Assembly (NCBI RefSeq): GCF_028369065.1
Contig: NZ_JAQNDA010000006.1
Coordinates: forward strand, 186,001 to 250,000
Direction of reading: 5' to 3'
From: Marinobacter sp. SS21
GTDB lineage: Bacteria; Pseudomonadota; Gammaproteobacteria; Pseudomonadales; Oleiphilaceae
Length of the DNA: 64,000 nt
The notes beneath the pieces are model-generated. The model did no database searches and had not been told where the DNA came from. It saw nothing but the letters and a program-made list of their open reading frames with translations. Position numbers and translations under genes: made by a program. Of the stretch, positions 50,659-58,561 are shown piece after piece. The first letter of the stretch is position 1, and the number at the start of each line of letters is the position of its first letter.

Positions 50659-51822
50659 ATGCAGAATATCCGCTTCAATTTTCCCGCTCCCGACGTCGAC
50701 CCCACCGTGGAAACCCTACGCCAGGACGTGCGCGCCTTTCTGAGGGGGGAGCGGCGTCAGGGTCATTTCCGGCCCGGCACCGATTGCTGGTGTGCCGGGA
50801 TCGATCCCGACTTCAGCCGCAAGCTGGGTCAGCGTGGCTGGATCGGAGTGACCTGGCCCAAACGGTATGGCGGCCAGGAACTGTCGGCGTTACACCGCTA
50901 CGTCATCACCGAGGAATTGCTGGTGGCCGGCGCGCCGGTCCATGCCCACTGGATCGCCGACCGCCAGAGCGGACCGTTGATCCTGAAATGCGGTACCGAA
51001 TCGATGCGTCGGGACATTCTGCCTCGCATCGCCGCCGGCGAATGTTTCATCGCCCTGGGACTGAGCGAACCCGGCTCCGGCTCCGACCTGGCCTCGGTGA
51101 AAACCCGAGCCGAGAAGGCGGACGGTGGCTGGCGTATCACCGGCACCAAGTTGTGGTCGTCCGGCGCCCAGATCTGTCAGTACATGACGGTGCTGGCGCG
51201 CACCGCCAGCAGCGACGCCGGTGGCCGCCACGCCGGTTTGACCCAGTTCCTGGTGCCGCTGGACAGCGCGGGGGTGAGCATTCGCGGCATTCGCGATATG
51301 AGTGGCGTGGAGCATTTCAACGAAACCCACTTCGACGACGTGTGGGTGTCGGAGGACGCGGTGCTGGGCGCGGAGGGTGAAGGCTGGCAGCAGGTGACCG
51401 GTGAACTGGCGCTGGAGCGCTCCGGTCCGGAGCGCTTCCTGAGTACTTTCGTGGCCTTGGAACAGGCCTGTGGCGCCATTGCCGGAGAGGAGTTGACGGA
51501 TCACCAGCTGGCGACCCTTGGCCGTCTGCTGGCTCGGATTCGCGCCCTGCGCAGTATGTCCCTGGGGGTGGCCTCGCTGCTGCAGCAAGGTCAGTCGCCG
51601 GACGTGGAGGCTGCCCTGGTCAAGGACCTGGGCACCCGTTTCGAGCAGGAGATCATCGAGCGGCTGCGTGAGTTCTGGCCCATTACCCAGGGGCCGGACA
51701 GTGATAACGAACTGCGGGCATTGCTGTCGGACAGTCTGTTGCGGCAACCCTCGTTCACCCTGCGTGGCGGTACCAACGAGGTGCTCAAGGGCATCATCGC
51801 CCGGGGCCTGGGCCTGCGTTAG
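50659..51822 (+). CDS. Acyl-CoA dehydrogenase, first subunit of a likely heteromeric enzyme
   Basis: The 387-residue protein has GLSEPGSGSDLASVKTRAE and ITGTKLWSSGAQ for FAD binding, ALERSGPERFLS with a probable catalytic Glu, and TLRGGTNEVLKGIIARGLGLR at the end. It is followed by a second, more divergent dehydrogenase gene; such pairs form alpha2beta2 enzymes, as known for FadE26-27 and FadE28-29 of Mycobacterium, which act on bulky or branched acyl-CoA. It lies downstream of the 465-base gap and has no copy of the shared promoter. Confidence 0.88.
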   Translation: MQNIRFNFPAPDVDPTVETLRQDVRAFLRGERRQGHFRPGTDCWCAGIDPDFSRKLGQRGWIGVTWPKRYGGQELSALHRYVITEELLVAGAPVHAHWIADRQSGPLILKCGTESMRRDILPRIAAGECFIALGLSEPGSGSDLASVKTRAEKADGGWRITGTKLWSSGAQICQYMTVLARTASSDAGGRHAGLTQFLVPLDSAGVSIRGIRDMSGVEHFNETHFDDVWVSEDAVLGAEGEGWQQVTGELALERSGPERFLSTFVALEQACGAIAGEELTDHQLATLGRLLARIRALRSMSLGVASLLQQGQSPDVEAALVKDLGTRFEQEIIERLREFWPITQGPDSDNELRALLSDSLLRQPSFTLRGGTNEVLKGIIARGLGLR

Positions 51823-51872
51823 GCCAGTACGCTGGTCTCGGCCAGCTCAACAACGGTTTGAGGTAACAAAAA

Positions 51873-52949
51873 GTGGAACAGGTGGATCAACTCATTCTAG
51901 ACACGGCGGAACGGATACTCGCCGATCATGGCGGACCGGAGCGGGTGAACCAGGCCGAAGATGGGTGCTATCCGGTGGAATTGTGGCGGGCCATTGAAGA
52001 AGCAGGGCTGCCGCTGGCGTGGATTGGCGAAGACGCCGGCGGCGTCGGCGGGTCGCTGGAACTGGGCTTGGCGCTGATTCGGCAATCGGCGCGATTTGCC
52101 CTGCCGTTGCCGTTGGCGGAGGTGATGCTTGCCAACTGGCTGTGGGTCCGGGCCACCGGCCAGGCGCCAGAGACCCTCACCGGCTTTGCCCTGGTCTCGC
52201 CCGAGGCGGTACAGCTGAGGGCAGGCCGGCTTTATGGCACGCTGGCAGCGGTGGCGTTTGCCGACCGGTTACCGCAACTGGTGCTGCCGGTGGAGACGGA
52301 TCATGGCTTGCAACTGGCGGTGGTGGCAACCGTTGACTGCAGCCTGGGCAACCAACGCAGCCTGGCCGGGGAAGCCCGCAATGAGGTCACTCTGAACGGT
52401 GTCGAGCCTGTTGCCCTAGCCGGCGCCAGCGAGCTTGAGCTCGATGACATTCAGGCGCTGACGGCGTTGGTGCGGGCGCACCAGATCGCCGGTGCACTGG
52501 AACGGATGGTGGCATTGACGGTGACTTACGTCCAGGAACGGCAGCAGTTCGGCCGGGCCTTGGCCAAATTTCAGGCCATCCAGCACATGGTGGCGGAGAT
52601 GGCCGGCGAGAGCGCCCTGGCCAATGCGGCGGTGGAACAGGCGGCCCGGGTCATGGCGGATCCGAGCGCTGAGCCGTCGGCCCGTCTGGTGGCGGTCGCC
52701 ACCGCCAAATCGGTGACCTCCGAGGCCGCCGGTAAGGTGACCCAGCTGGCTCATCAGGCCCATGGTGCCATGGGCTTCAGTCACGAATACCCGTTGCAGC
52801 AATACTCCCGTCGGGTGTGGTGCTGGCGGGACGAGTCCGGTTCGGAGTTTTACTGGAACTGCCGTTTGGGCCACCATGTGGTGACCCAGTTGCGGGATGC
52901 CAGTGACGGCGAACGGAGCGCCTGGAGTAGCATCGCGCAGGGCTTCTGA
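51873..52949 (+). CDS. Acyl-CoA dehydrogenase, divergent second subunit
   Basis: The GTG start behind GAGG gives 358 residues. The N-terminal half keeps the fold (LPLAWIGEDAGGVGGSLELGL) but lacks the TEP-SGSD and TGxKxxI motifs that hold FAD. The C-terminal half has VQERQQFGRALAKFQAIQHM and AHQAHGAMGFSHEYPLQQYSRR, the FAD-contacting dimer motifs. The loss of complementary motifs in the two adjacent genes is what heterotetrameric dehydrogenases show. The gap to the first subunit is 50 bases. Confidence 0.86.
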   Translation: MEQVDQLILDTAERILADHGGPERVNQAEDGCYPVELWRAIEEAGLPLAWIGEDAGGVGGSLELGLALIRQSARFALPLPLAEVMLANWLWVRATGQAPETLTGFALVSPEAVQLRAGRLYGTLAAVAFADRLPQLVLPVETDHGLQLAVVATVDCSLGNQRSLAGEARNEVTLNGVEPVALAGASELELDDIQALTALVRAHQIAGALERMVALTVTYVQERQQFGRALAKFQAIQHMVAEMAGESALANAAVEQAARVMADPSAEPSARLVAVATAKSVTSEAAGKVTQLAHQAHGAMGFSHEYPLQQYSRRVWCWRDESGSEFYWNCRLGHHVVTQLRDASDGERSAWSSIAQGF

Positions 52950-53007
52950 TGGCGGCGACCTAAAACTAAAAGACCGAAAGACCGAAAGATCGAGAGGGGA
53001 CAGAAGG

Positions 53008-53787
53008 GTGACTGATTACCAAGACATTGCCGTCGCGTGGCACGGTCACGTGGCCGAGGTGGAAATCCGGCGGCCACCGTACAACTTTTTCGACACCGTA
53101 TTGATCGCCGAGCTGGCGGAATGCTTTGCCGCGCTGGAGCAGGACGACCGTTGCCGCGCCATCGTGCTGGCGGCCGAGGGCAAGGCGTTCTGCGCCGGCG
53201 CCGACTTTTCCGGCAACAACCGCCTGTTCGATGAAGGCGCCGACGACAACGCCATCGCCCTCTACCGCAACGCGGTGCGGCTGTTTCAATGTCGCAAACC
53301 GGTGGTCGGGGCCATCCAGGGTGCGGCCATCGGCGGCGGCCTGGGCCTGGCGCTGGTGCCGGATTTCCGGGTGGTGGCGCATGAGGCCCGGTTTGCCGCC
53401 AACTTTGTCCAGCTGGGCATCCATCCCGGCTTTGGCATCAGTCTGGTGCTGCCCCGGCTCATCGGCCAGCAGAAGGCCAACCTGATGCTGCTGACCGGCC
53501 GCCGCATCAACGGCCAGCAGGCCTATGACTGGGGCTTGGCGGACGTGCTCACCGACCTGGCGTCGGTGCGCCAGGAGGCTCTTGCGCTGGCCCAGGAGAT
53601 TGCCCAGGGCGCGCCGCTGGCGGTGGAATCGACCCGCGCCACCTTGCGAGCGGGATGGGTAGAGGCCCTGCAGCGCCAGACCGAGCATGAGTTTCACGAA
53701 CAGGCCTGGCTGGCCCGCACCGAGGACCATCAAGAGGGCACGCGCGCGGTCAGCGAACGGCGGCCGGGGCGGTTTGGCCGATCCTGA
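53008..53787 (+). CDS. Enoyl-CoA hydratase/isomerase family protein
   Basis: The GTG at 53008 behind GGGGA gives 259 residues; the frame is open back into the previous gene but that part is not coding. Motifs are KAFCAGADFSG and GAAIGGGLGLALVPDFRVV. The two Glu of hydratases are again absent (GGGLGLAL, FAANFVQLGIHPGFG). The role is therefore uncertain: isomerase, hydrolase or lyase within the crotonase fold. It ends the catabolic island. The 40 bases before it contain repeated GACCGAAA. Confidence 0.85.
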   Translation: MTDYQDIAVAWHGHVAEVEIRRPPYNFFDTVLIAELAECFAALEQDDRCRAIVLAAEGKAFCAGADFSGNNRLFDEGADDNAIALYRNAVRLFQCRKPVVGAIQGAAIGGGLGLALVPDFRVVAHEARFAANFVQLGIHPGFGISLVLPRLIGQQKANLMLLTGRRINGQQAYDWGLADVLTDLASVRQEALALAQEIAQGAPLAVESTRATLRAGWVEALQRQTEHEFHEQAWLARTEDHQEGTRAVSERRPGRFGRS

Positions 53788-53971
53788 CGGCGGCCCATTG
53801 CCGCCGCCATTCCTTCCATTTGCCCTTCGTGCCATCGGTCATCCCTTCCAGCCGTCATGACAATGACCCGGGCGTTACCGATGGTGCGCCCAACAGCCTC
53901 CGCCGATTGCTGACCTCACCCTCTGCCCCGATCGGATTGGCAAGCTCCTACATCGTCCGCAACCATAGTCC

Positions 53972-54050
53972 TGAACGATCGCTCTAAGCGATAGCCCTAA
54001 GCGATAGCCCTAAGCGATAGTCCTAAGCGATAGTCCTTAACGAACGCTCC
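53972..54050. repeat. Tandem 13-base repeats in a 340-base gap
   Basis: Four clean copies of TAAGCGATAGYCC run from 53985 to 54036, flanked by degraded copies (TGAACGATCGCTC before, TTAACGAACGCTCC after). The gap 53788-54127 lies between the convergent crotonase-family gene and the membrane protein gene and holds nothing else that I recognise. Confidence 0.85.
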
Positions 54051-54127
54051 AAACGATCGCCGTGAACCCTCTGCCCGCCAATCAGCCGCTTGCCGCATGG
54101 GCGCGGCGCTCTGATTTGAAGGGTGCC

Positions 54128-55555
54128 TCAAAGCAGGATGAACAGGCTGATGTGCAGCGCCAGCAACACCGTGCCATTGAACAGGCCGTTCCACACGATG
54201 CCGAAGGTCAGGGGTTTGACGGCGGCGAACCGGGAGATGAAGCGCAACGAGGCGGTAAACGGCGAGGCGCCGGCAAACGCCGCCCAGGTGATGGCAATCA
54301 CCGAGGCTTGCACCACCGCGGATACCTGGACATGGGGCAGTTGCTGCAGCACCCCGAGCATCAGCGTCGCGGTGATGATGGCGTTGATGCCCATAAAGGA
54401 GCCCAGCAGCATGGTCAGGGAGACCAGGCTCATTAGAGCGGCATCACCGATACCGGCGGACTGCAGCCAGGCACTGGCCCAGTGGGGATCGATCAGCGGA
54501 ATCAGGACCACGCCGATAAACCCGGACGAGGCAAACAGCACCACCTCGTTGCGCTGATCGGTGAAGGTGCGGGGAAACGAGCGCACGATGCGGCGCTGCA
54601 CCAGGGCCGAGGTCCGGCGGGGTCCGGCCCGCCGATACTGGCAGGCAATCCAGCCCAGACCGATCACCGGCGCGCAGATCAACAGGGCGGGAAACAGATC
54701 CAGGCGGGTAACCGAGGCCAGCGCCAGCGCGATGGCGGGAATCAGGGCCACCAACAGCGCCAGCGGCAGCAGCGGAAACAGGTCGCCGCCATTGCCGGTG
54801 GCTGGTGTTTGGGGTGGCGGGTAGGACCAGCGGTCCAGCACCGCGCCCCAGAGGATGAACAGCGCGCACCACACCAAACCATAAGGCGCGTAGGCTTCCC
54901 AACTCAGCTCCGGAATGCCGGACAATACCAGCAGCATGGTGACCGACGTGGGGGACCACATCGGCAGGCCGGCAAAGCCGCGCAGAGTGGCGGTGAGCAT
55001 ACGCCGGCTACGAATGGCAGCGATGCGTCTGGACTCGGCATCCTGGCCGGGACGGATGGCCCGTTGCACCATGGTGCCGAGCACGTTGAGGGCGCCGACG
55101 TTGAGCATGATGCTGAACAGGTGGGCACCCAGGGTCATCAGCAGGTAACGCCGTCCCGGCGGCTGCTGCACCATGGCTGTGCCGCATTGGCGAACCAGCG
55201 GCGAGCTTTGGGCGGCTTCCTTGAGTACCGCCAACGCTGTCAGGAAGAAGGTGAAGAACGCCGCGCGATCCACCGCCGCCATCAGTTGTGCCGGGGTAAT
55301 GGCGCCACTGGACCACAACACCGCGGCAAGCATCAGGGCCAGCAGGGCGAAGAACTGGTAGGTGCGGGCGATGGCCGACCACTGCAGCGCCACAAACGCC
55401 ACCAGTGCGCTCCCGGATACCATGCTGAGCCAGTCGGCGGCACCGAACTGGCGGCCGATGGCGCAGGCACAGGCCAGCACCAGGCACAGGCTCGCCAGCC
55501 GCCGTGGCGAGAACGTACCCTGGGATTCGGCAAACGCCAGTGCCTGGCTGGTCAC
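54128..55555 (-). CDS. Multi-pass membrane protein of unknown function (transporter-like)
   Basis: The GTG start gives 475 residues with about twelve hydrophobic segments and a charged loop in the middle (YRRAGPRRTSALVQRRIVRSF). FAGLPMWSPTSVTMLLVLSG and TWAAFAGASPFTASLR look like the paired half-helix motifs of ion-transporter-superfamily carriers, but no family was recognised with certainty. It lies 15 bases behind the nitroreductase gene on the same strand, so co-transcription is likely. No link to the catabolic island is evident. Confidence 0.7.
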   Translation of the reverse strand: MTSQALAFAESQGTFSPRRLASLCLVLACACAIGRQFGAADWLSMVSGSALVAFVALQWSAIARTYQFFALLALMLAAVLWSSGAITPAQLMAAVDRAAFFTFFLTALAVLKEAAQSSPLVRQCGTAMVQQPPGRRYLLMTLGAHLFSIMLNVGALNVLGTMVQRAIRPGQDAESRRIAAIRSRRMLTATLRGFAGLPMWSPTSVTMLLVLSGIPELSWEAYAPYGLVWCALFILWGAVLDRWSYPPPQTPATGNGGDLFPLLPLALLVALIPAIALALASVTRLDLFPALLICAPVIGLGWIACQYRRAGPRRTSALVQRRIVRSFPRTFTDQRNEVVLFASSGFIGVVLIPLIDPHWASAWLQSAGIGDAALMSLVSLTMLLGSFMGINAIITATLMLGVLQQLPHVQVSAVVQASVIAITWAAFAGASPFTASLRFISRFAAVKPLTFGIVWNGLFNGTVLLALHISLFILL

Positions 55556-55570
55556 GCCGACAGGGTCCGC

Positions 55571-56260
55571 CTAACGGTCGCGAAAGACAACGGCGTCGCT
55601 CACGGATTCGCGGTCGGTACGGGTGCGGTTGGCGGCAACGCCGGGGTCCTCATAGCCAAAACAGAGGCCGAACAGCACACCCAGCCTGTCGTCCACGCCG
55701 AAGGCATCGCGCACCAGATCCGGGTAGGCCCGCAGGCTGCCCATGGCGCAGGAGCCGATGCCATTGGCCTGCATCGCCAGCATCAGGGTCTGAACGTAGA
55801 TACCCACGTCCACGGCGATGGTGGCGCCGAAGCTGCGATCCATACACAGGAAGGCCACATGGGGGGCATCGAAAAACTCGAAATTGCGCCGCGCCGCCCG
55901 CAGGCGACCCTCCCGGTCTCCGCGCTCAATTCCCATCTCGCCATACAGGGCCACGGCGCAGGCCACCTGGCGGGTGCGGTAGTCGCCCTCGAAGGTGCCG
56001 ACATAACTGAAGTCCGGCGTCTGCGGAAGGCCGGCGCGGGCCCTGTCCAGAAATCCCTGGCGCAGGGAATCCCGCAACGCGCCAGAGGCCACCAGCACTT
56101 TCCAGGGCTGGGTGTTGCAGTTCGAGGGCGCTTGTTGCGCCTGCTCGAACACCCGTTGCAGAGTGTCGGCCGGCACCGGATCGGGCCGAAAGCCGCGCAC
56201 CGAGTGGCGCTGGTAGATGGCATCGATCACCGATACCCCAGGCTGGGTAATTGCGTTCAT
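55571..56260 (-). CDS. Nitroreductase family protein
   Basis: The 229-residue FMN enzyme has the family start IYQRHSVRGFRPDPVP, the FMN phosphate contacts QAPSNCNTQPWKV, and DVGIYVQTLMLAMQANGIGSC with FGYEDP near the end. The ATG is preceded by AAGGAG. Family members reduce nitro groups, quinones or enones with NAD(P)H; substrate unknown. It heads a two-gene unit with the membrane protein gene. Confidence 0.9.
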   Translation of the reverse strand: MNAITQPGVSVIDAIYQRHSVRGFRPDPVPADTLQRVFEQAQQAPSNCNTQPWKVLVASGALRDSLRQGFLDRARAGLPQTPDFSYVGTFEGDYRTRQVACAVALYGEMGIERGDREGRLRAARRNFEFFDAPHVAFLCMDRSFGATIAVDVGIYVQTLMLAMQANGIGSCAMGSLRAYPDLVRDAFGVDDRLGVLFGLCFGYEDPGVAANRTRTDRESVSDAVVFRDR

Positions 56261-56385
56261 ACAGAGGGCTCCTTAGCTTGCTACTGACTCTACCAACTCG
56301 CTCTCCGGCTGGGAAACGCAACATTTGTCTAGCGGCTATGCCGAGATTCTATGACGAGCGTCGGGCGAATTTAGCAGTGCGCTAA

Positions 56386-56423
56386 GTTAGACTGAAACAC
56401 AGAAGTTAGACTGAAACACAGAA
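56386..56423. repeat. Two perfect tandem copies of a 19-base unit
   Basis: GTTAGACTGAAACACAGAA is repeated exactly, head to tail. It lies in the 315-base gap 56261-56575 between the divergent nitroreductase and ABC exporter genes. I see no gene in that gap; promoters for both sides must be there. Confidence 0.9.
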
Positions 56424-56520
56424 AGAAACGATTTCGACCCAGCCGGGGGGCAGAGGGGATTGACCAAGGACCCGGAGTTCGGGGCCAGGCACGGCCAGTG
56501 GTCGATGTCACGCTAATCCA

Positions 56521-56571
56521 CGATGAAGCACAATTCGCAATGAAGCACAATTCGCGATGAAGCACAACTAA
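56521..56571. repeat. Three tandem copies of a 17-base unit just before the ABC exporter gene
   Basis: CGATGAAGCACAATTCG is present three times; the second copy has one change and the third differs in its last bases. The array ends 4 bases before the GTG start at 56576, so it occupies the leader where the ribosome binds. Confidence 0.9.
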
Positions 56572-56575
56572 GGGT

Positions 56576-58411
56576 GTGGAACTGTTGAATACCAAACTGC
56601 GGCTAGAGCCAAACCGGCAGGTGGCGCAGCCGGCGTCGGGCTACCGCTGGCGGGGCATCGCCAGGCTTGCGCTGAAGCATCGGCCGCGTCTGGTCAGGGC
56701 CAACGTGCTGGCGGTGCTGGCGACGCTGGTGAGCGTACCGCTACCGTTGCTGTTGCCGGTGTTGGTGGATGAGGTGTTGCTGGGACAGGCCGGGCCGGTG
56801 CTGCCGGTGATGGACCGGCTGTTGCCCGCAAGCTGGCAGCAGCCGGTGCTCTACATCGGCGCCATGGTGGTGTTGGCGCTGCTGTTGAGGGTGCTGGCGC
56901 TGGGCTTCAATGTGCTGCAGTCGCGGGAATTCTCCAAGATTTCCAAGGACGTGGTGTTCCGTATCCGCTCCCGGTTGCTGGCCCGGATGCAGCGGGTGTC
57001 GATGGCGGAGTACGAGACCCTGGGTTCCGGTGCGGTGAGCAGCCATTTTGTCACCGATCTGGACGCCATCGACCAGTTTATTGGTACCACCATCAGCCGC
57101 TTCCTGGTGGCCAGCCTGACCGTGCTGGGCACGGCGCTGATTCTGCTGTGGGTGCATTGGCAGCTGGCGCTGCTGATTTTGCTGTTCAATCCGCTGGTGA
57201 TTTTCAGCACCATGATCATCGGCAAGCGGGTGAAGGAGCTCAAGCGCAAGGAGAACGCCGCCTATGAGGAGTTCCAGGGTGATCTTACGGAAACCCTCGA
57301 TGCCATCCATCAGCTTCGCGCCGCCAATCGGGAAGGCCACTACCTGCGCCAGCTGGTGGCGCGAGCCCGTCAGGTCCGCGATCACGCCGTTCAGTTCGAG
57401 TGGCGCAGCGACGCCGCCAGCCGCGCCAGCTTTGCCCTGTTCCAGTTCGGCGTCGATGTTTTCCGCGCCGCCGCCATGGTCACCGTGCTGCTCAGTGACC
57501 TGAGCATCGGCATGATGTTCGCCATCTTTGGCTACCTGTGGTTCATGCTTACCCCGGTGCAGGAAATCCTCAGCATGCAGTACGCTTACTACGCCGCCAA
57601 CGCCGCGCTGTTCCGGGTCAACCGGTTGCTGGCGCTGGATGAGGAGCCCCGCTACCCGCCGCTGGACAACCCGTTCAAGGACCGCCACACCGTGAGCCTG
57701 ACCCTGCGGGATATCCATTTCGGCTACGGCGAGGGCGAACAGGTGTTGCGGGGCATCAATTTGCATCTGGAACCGGGGGAGAAGGTGGCGGTGGTGGGCG
57801 CCAGCGGTGGCGGCAAGTCCACCCTGGTGCAGGTGTTGCTGGGTATGTACACCCCCCATCGCGGCCAGGTGTTGATTGGTGGAGTGCCGGTGCAGCGAAT
57901 TGGCCTGCCCTGCCTGCGGGAGCATGTCGCCACCGTGTTGCAGCACCCGGCCCTGTTCAACGACACCATTCGCCAGAACCTGACCCTCGGCCGCCACAAG
58001 CCGGACACGGAATTGTGGCAGGCGCTCAAGGTGGCTCAACTGGACGCCACCGTGGCGGCCATGCCGGAGCAGCTGGAAACCCGGGTCGGGCGCCAGGGCG
58101 TGCGGCTGTCCGGCGGCCAGCGTCAGCGCCTGGCCATTGCCCGCATGGTGTTGTCCGACCCGTCCATCGTCATCCTCGATGAGGCCACCTCGGCGCTGGA
58201 TGCGGAAACCGAATACCAGCTGCACCGGGAACTGCAGGACTTCCTGCGCCAGCGCACCACGCTGATCATTGCCCACCGGCTCAGTGCGGTCAAACAGGCA
58301 GACCGGGCCTACGTGTTCGAGGACGGTCGCATCATTGAGGAAGGCCGACACGACGAACTGATTGCCCGCCGGGGTCTCTACGCGCAGCTGTACGGTGACC
58401 GCCAACACTGA
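56576..58411 (+). CDS. ABC exporter, fused membrane and ATPase domains
   Basis: The 611-residue half-transporter has six membrane segments (about 40-330) and a C-terminal ATPase: Walker A GASGGGKSTLVQ, signature LSGGQRQRLAIARM, Walker B IVILDEATSALD and the H-loop LIIAHRLS. The layout is that of peptide, lipid or drug exporters of the MsbA type, working as a homodimer. The GTG start has only a weak site (AAGGGT); a TTG at 56585 would be better spaced. Substrate unknown. Confidence 0.9.
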   Translation: MELLNTKLRLEPNRQVAQPASGYRWRGIARLALKHRPRLVRANVLAVLATLVSVPLPLLLPVLVDEVLLGQAGPVLPVMDRLLPASWQQPVLYIGAMVVLALLLRVLALGFNVLQSREFSKISKDVVFRIRSRLLARMQRVSMAEYETLGSGAVSSHFVTDLDAIDQFIGTTISRFLVASLTVLGTALILLWVHWQLALLILLFNPLVIFSTMIIGKRVKELKRKENAAYEEFQGDLTETLDAIHQLRAANREGHYLRQLVARARQVRDHAVQFEWRSDAASRASFALFQFGVDVFRAAAMVTVLLSDLSIGMMFAIFGYLWFMLTPVQEILSMQYAYYAANAALFRVNRLLALDEEPRYPPLDNPFKDRHTVSLTLRDIHFGYGEGEQVLRGINLHLEPGEKVAVVGASGGGKSTLVQVLLGMYTPHRGQVLIGGVPVQRIGLPCLREHVATVLQHPALFNDTIRQNLTLGRHKPDTELWQALKVAQLDATVAAMPEQLETRVGRQGVRLSGGQRQRLAIARMVLSDPSIVILDEATSALDAETEYQLHRELQDFLRQRTTLIIAHRLSAVKQADRAYVFEDGRIIEEGRHDELIARRGLYAQLYGDRQH

Positions 58412-58561
58412 GGGCGCGGCGATTCCGTCAATCCCGAGCCGCCCTTGATAGAAGCATTTTCTTCGAGCCCATTCGGTGTAATAGTGGAGTATGCGATTGA
58501 ATGACCGCCTCGGCGGTCAGGCACCCCTTAATCATCCAGTTGGACCAAAAGGACGTGCGTC

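Noticed and set aside
25148..53787. Steroid or bile-acid degradation cluster
   Set aside because: SCP2-type thiolase, DUF35, racemase and paired dehydrogenases recall steroid side-chain genes. However, no ring-degrading genes are present, and Mcd, Mct, hydratase and citramalyl-CoA lyase point to a C5 branched dicarboxylyl-CoA.
50387..54050. Possible CRISPR arrays
   Set aside because: The units at 50387 and 53972 are directly adjacent with no unique spacers between them and are only 13-16 bases long. No cas gene is present.
54482..56287. Open plus-strand frame of 601 codons
   Set aside because: It is antisense to both the membrane protein and the nitroreductase genes and reads as Gln/Gly/His-rich shadow sequence.
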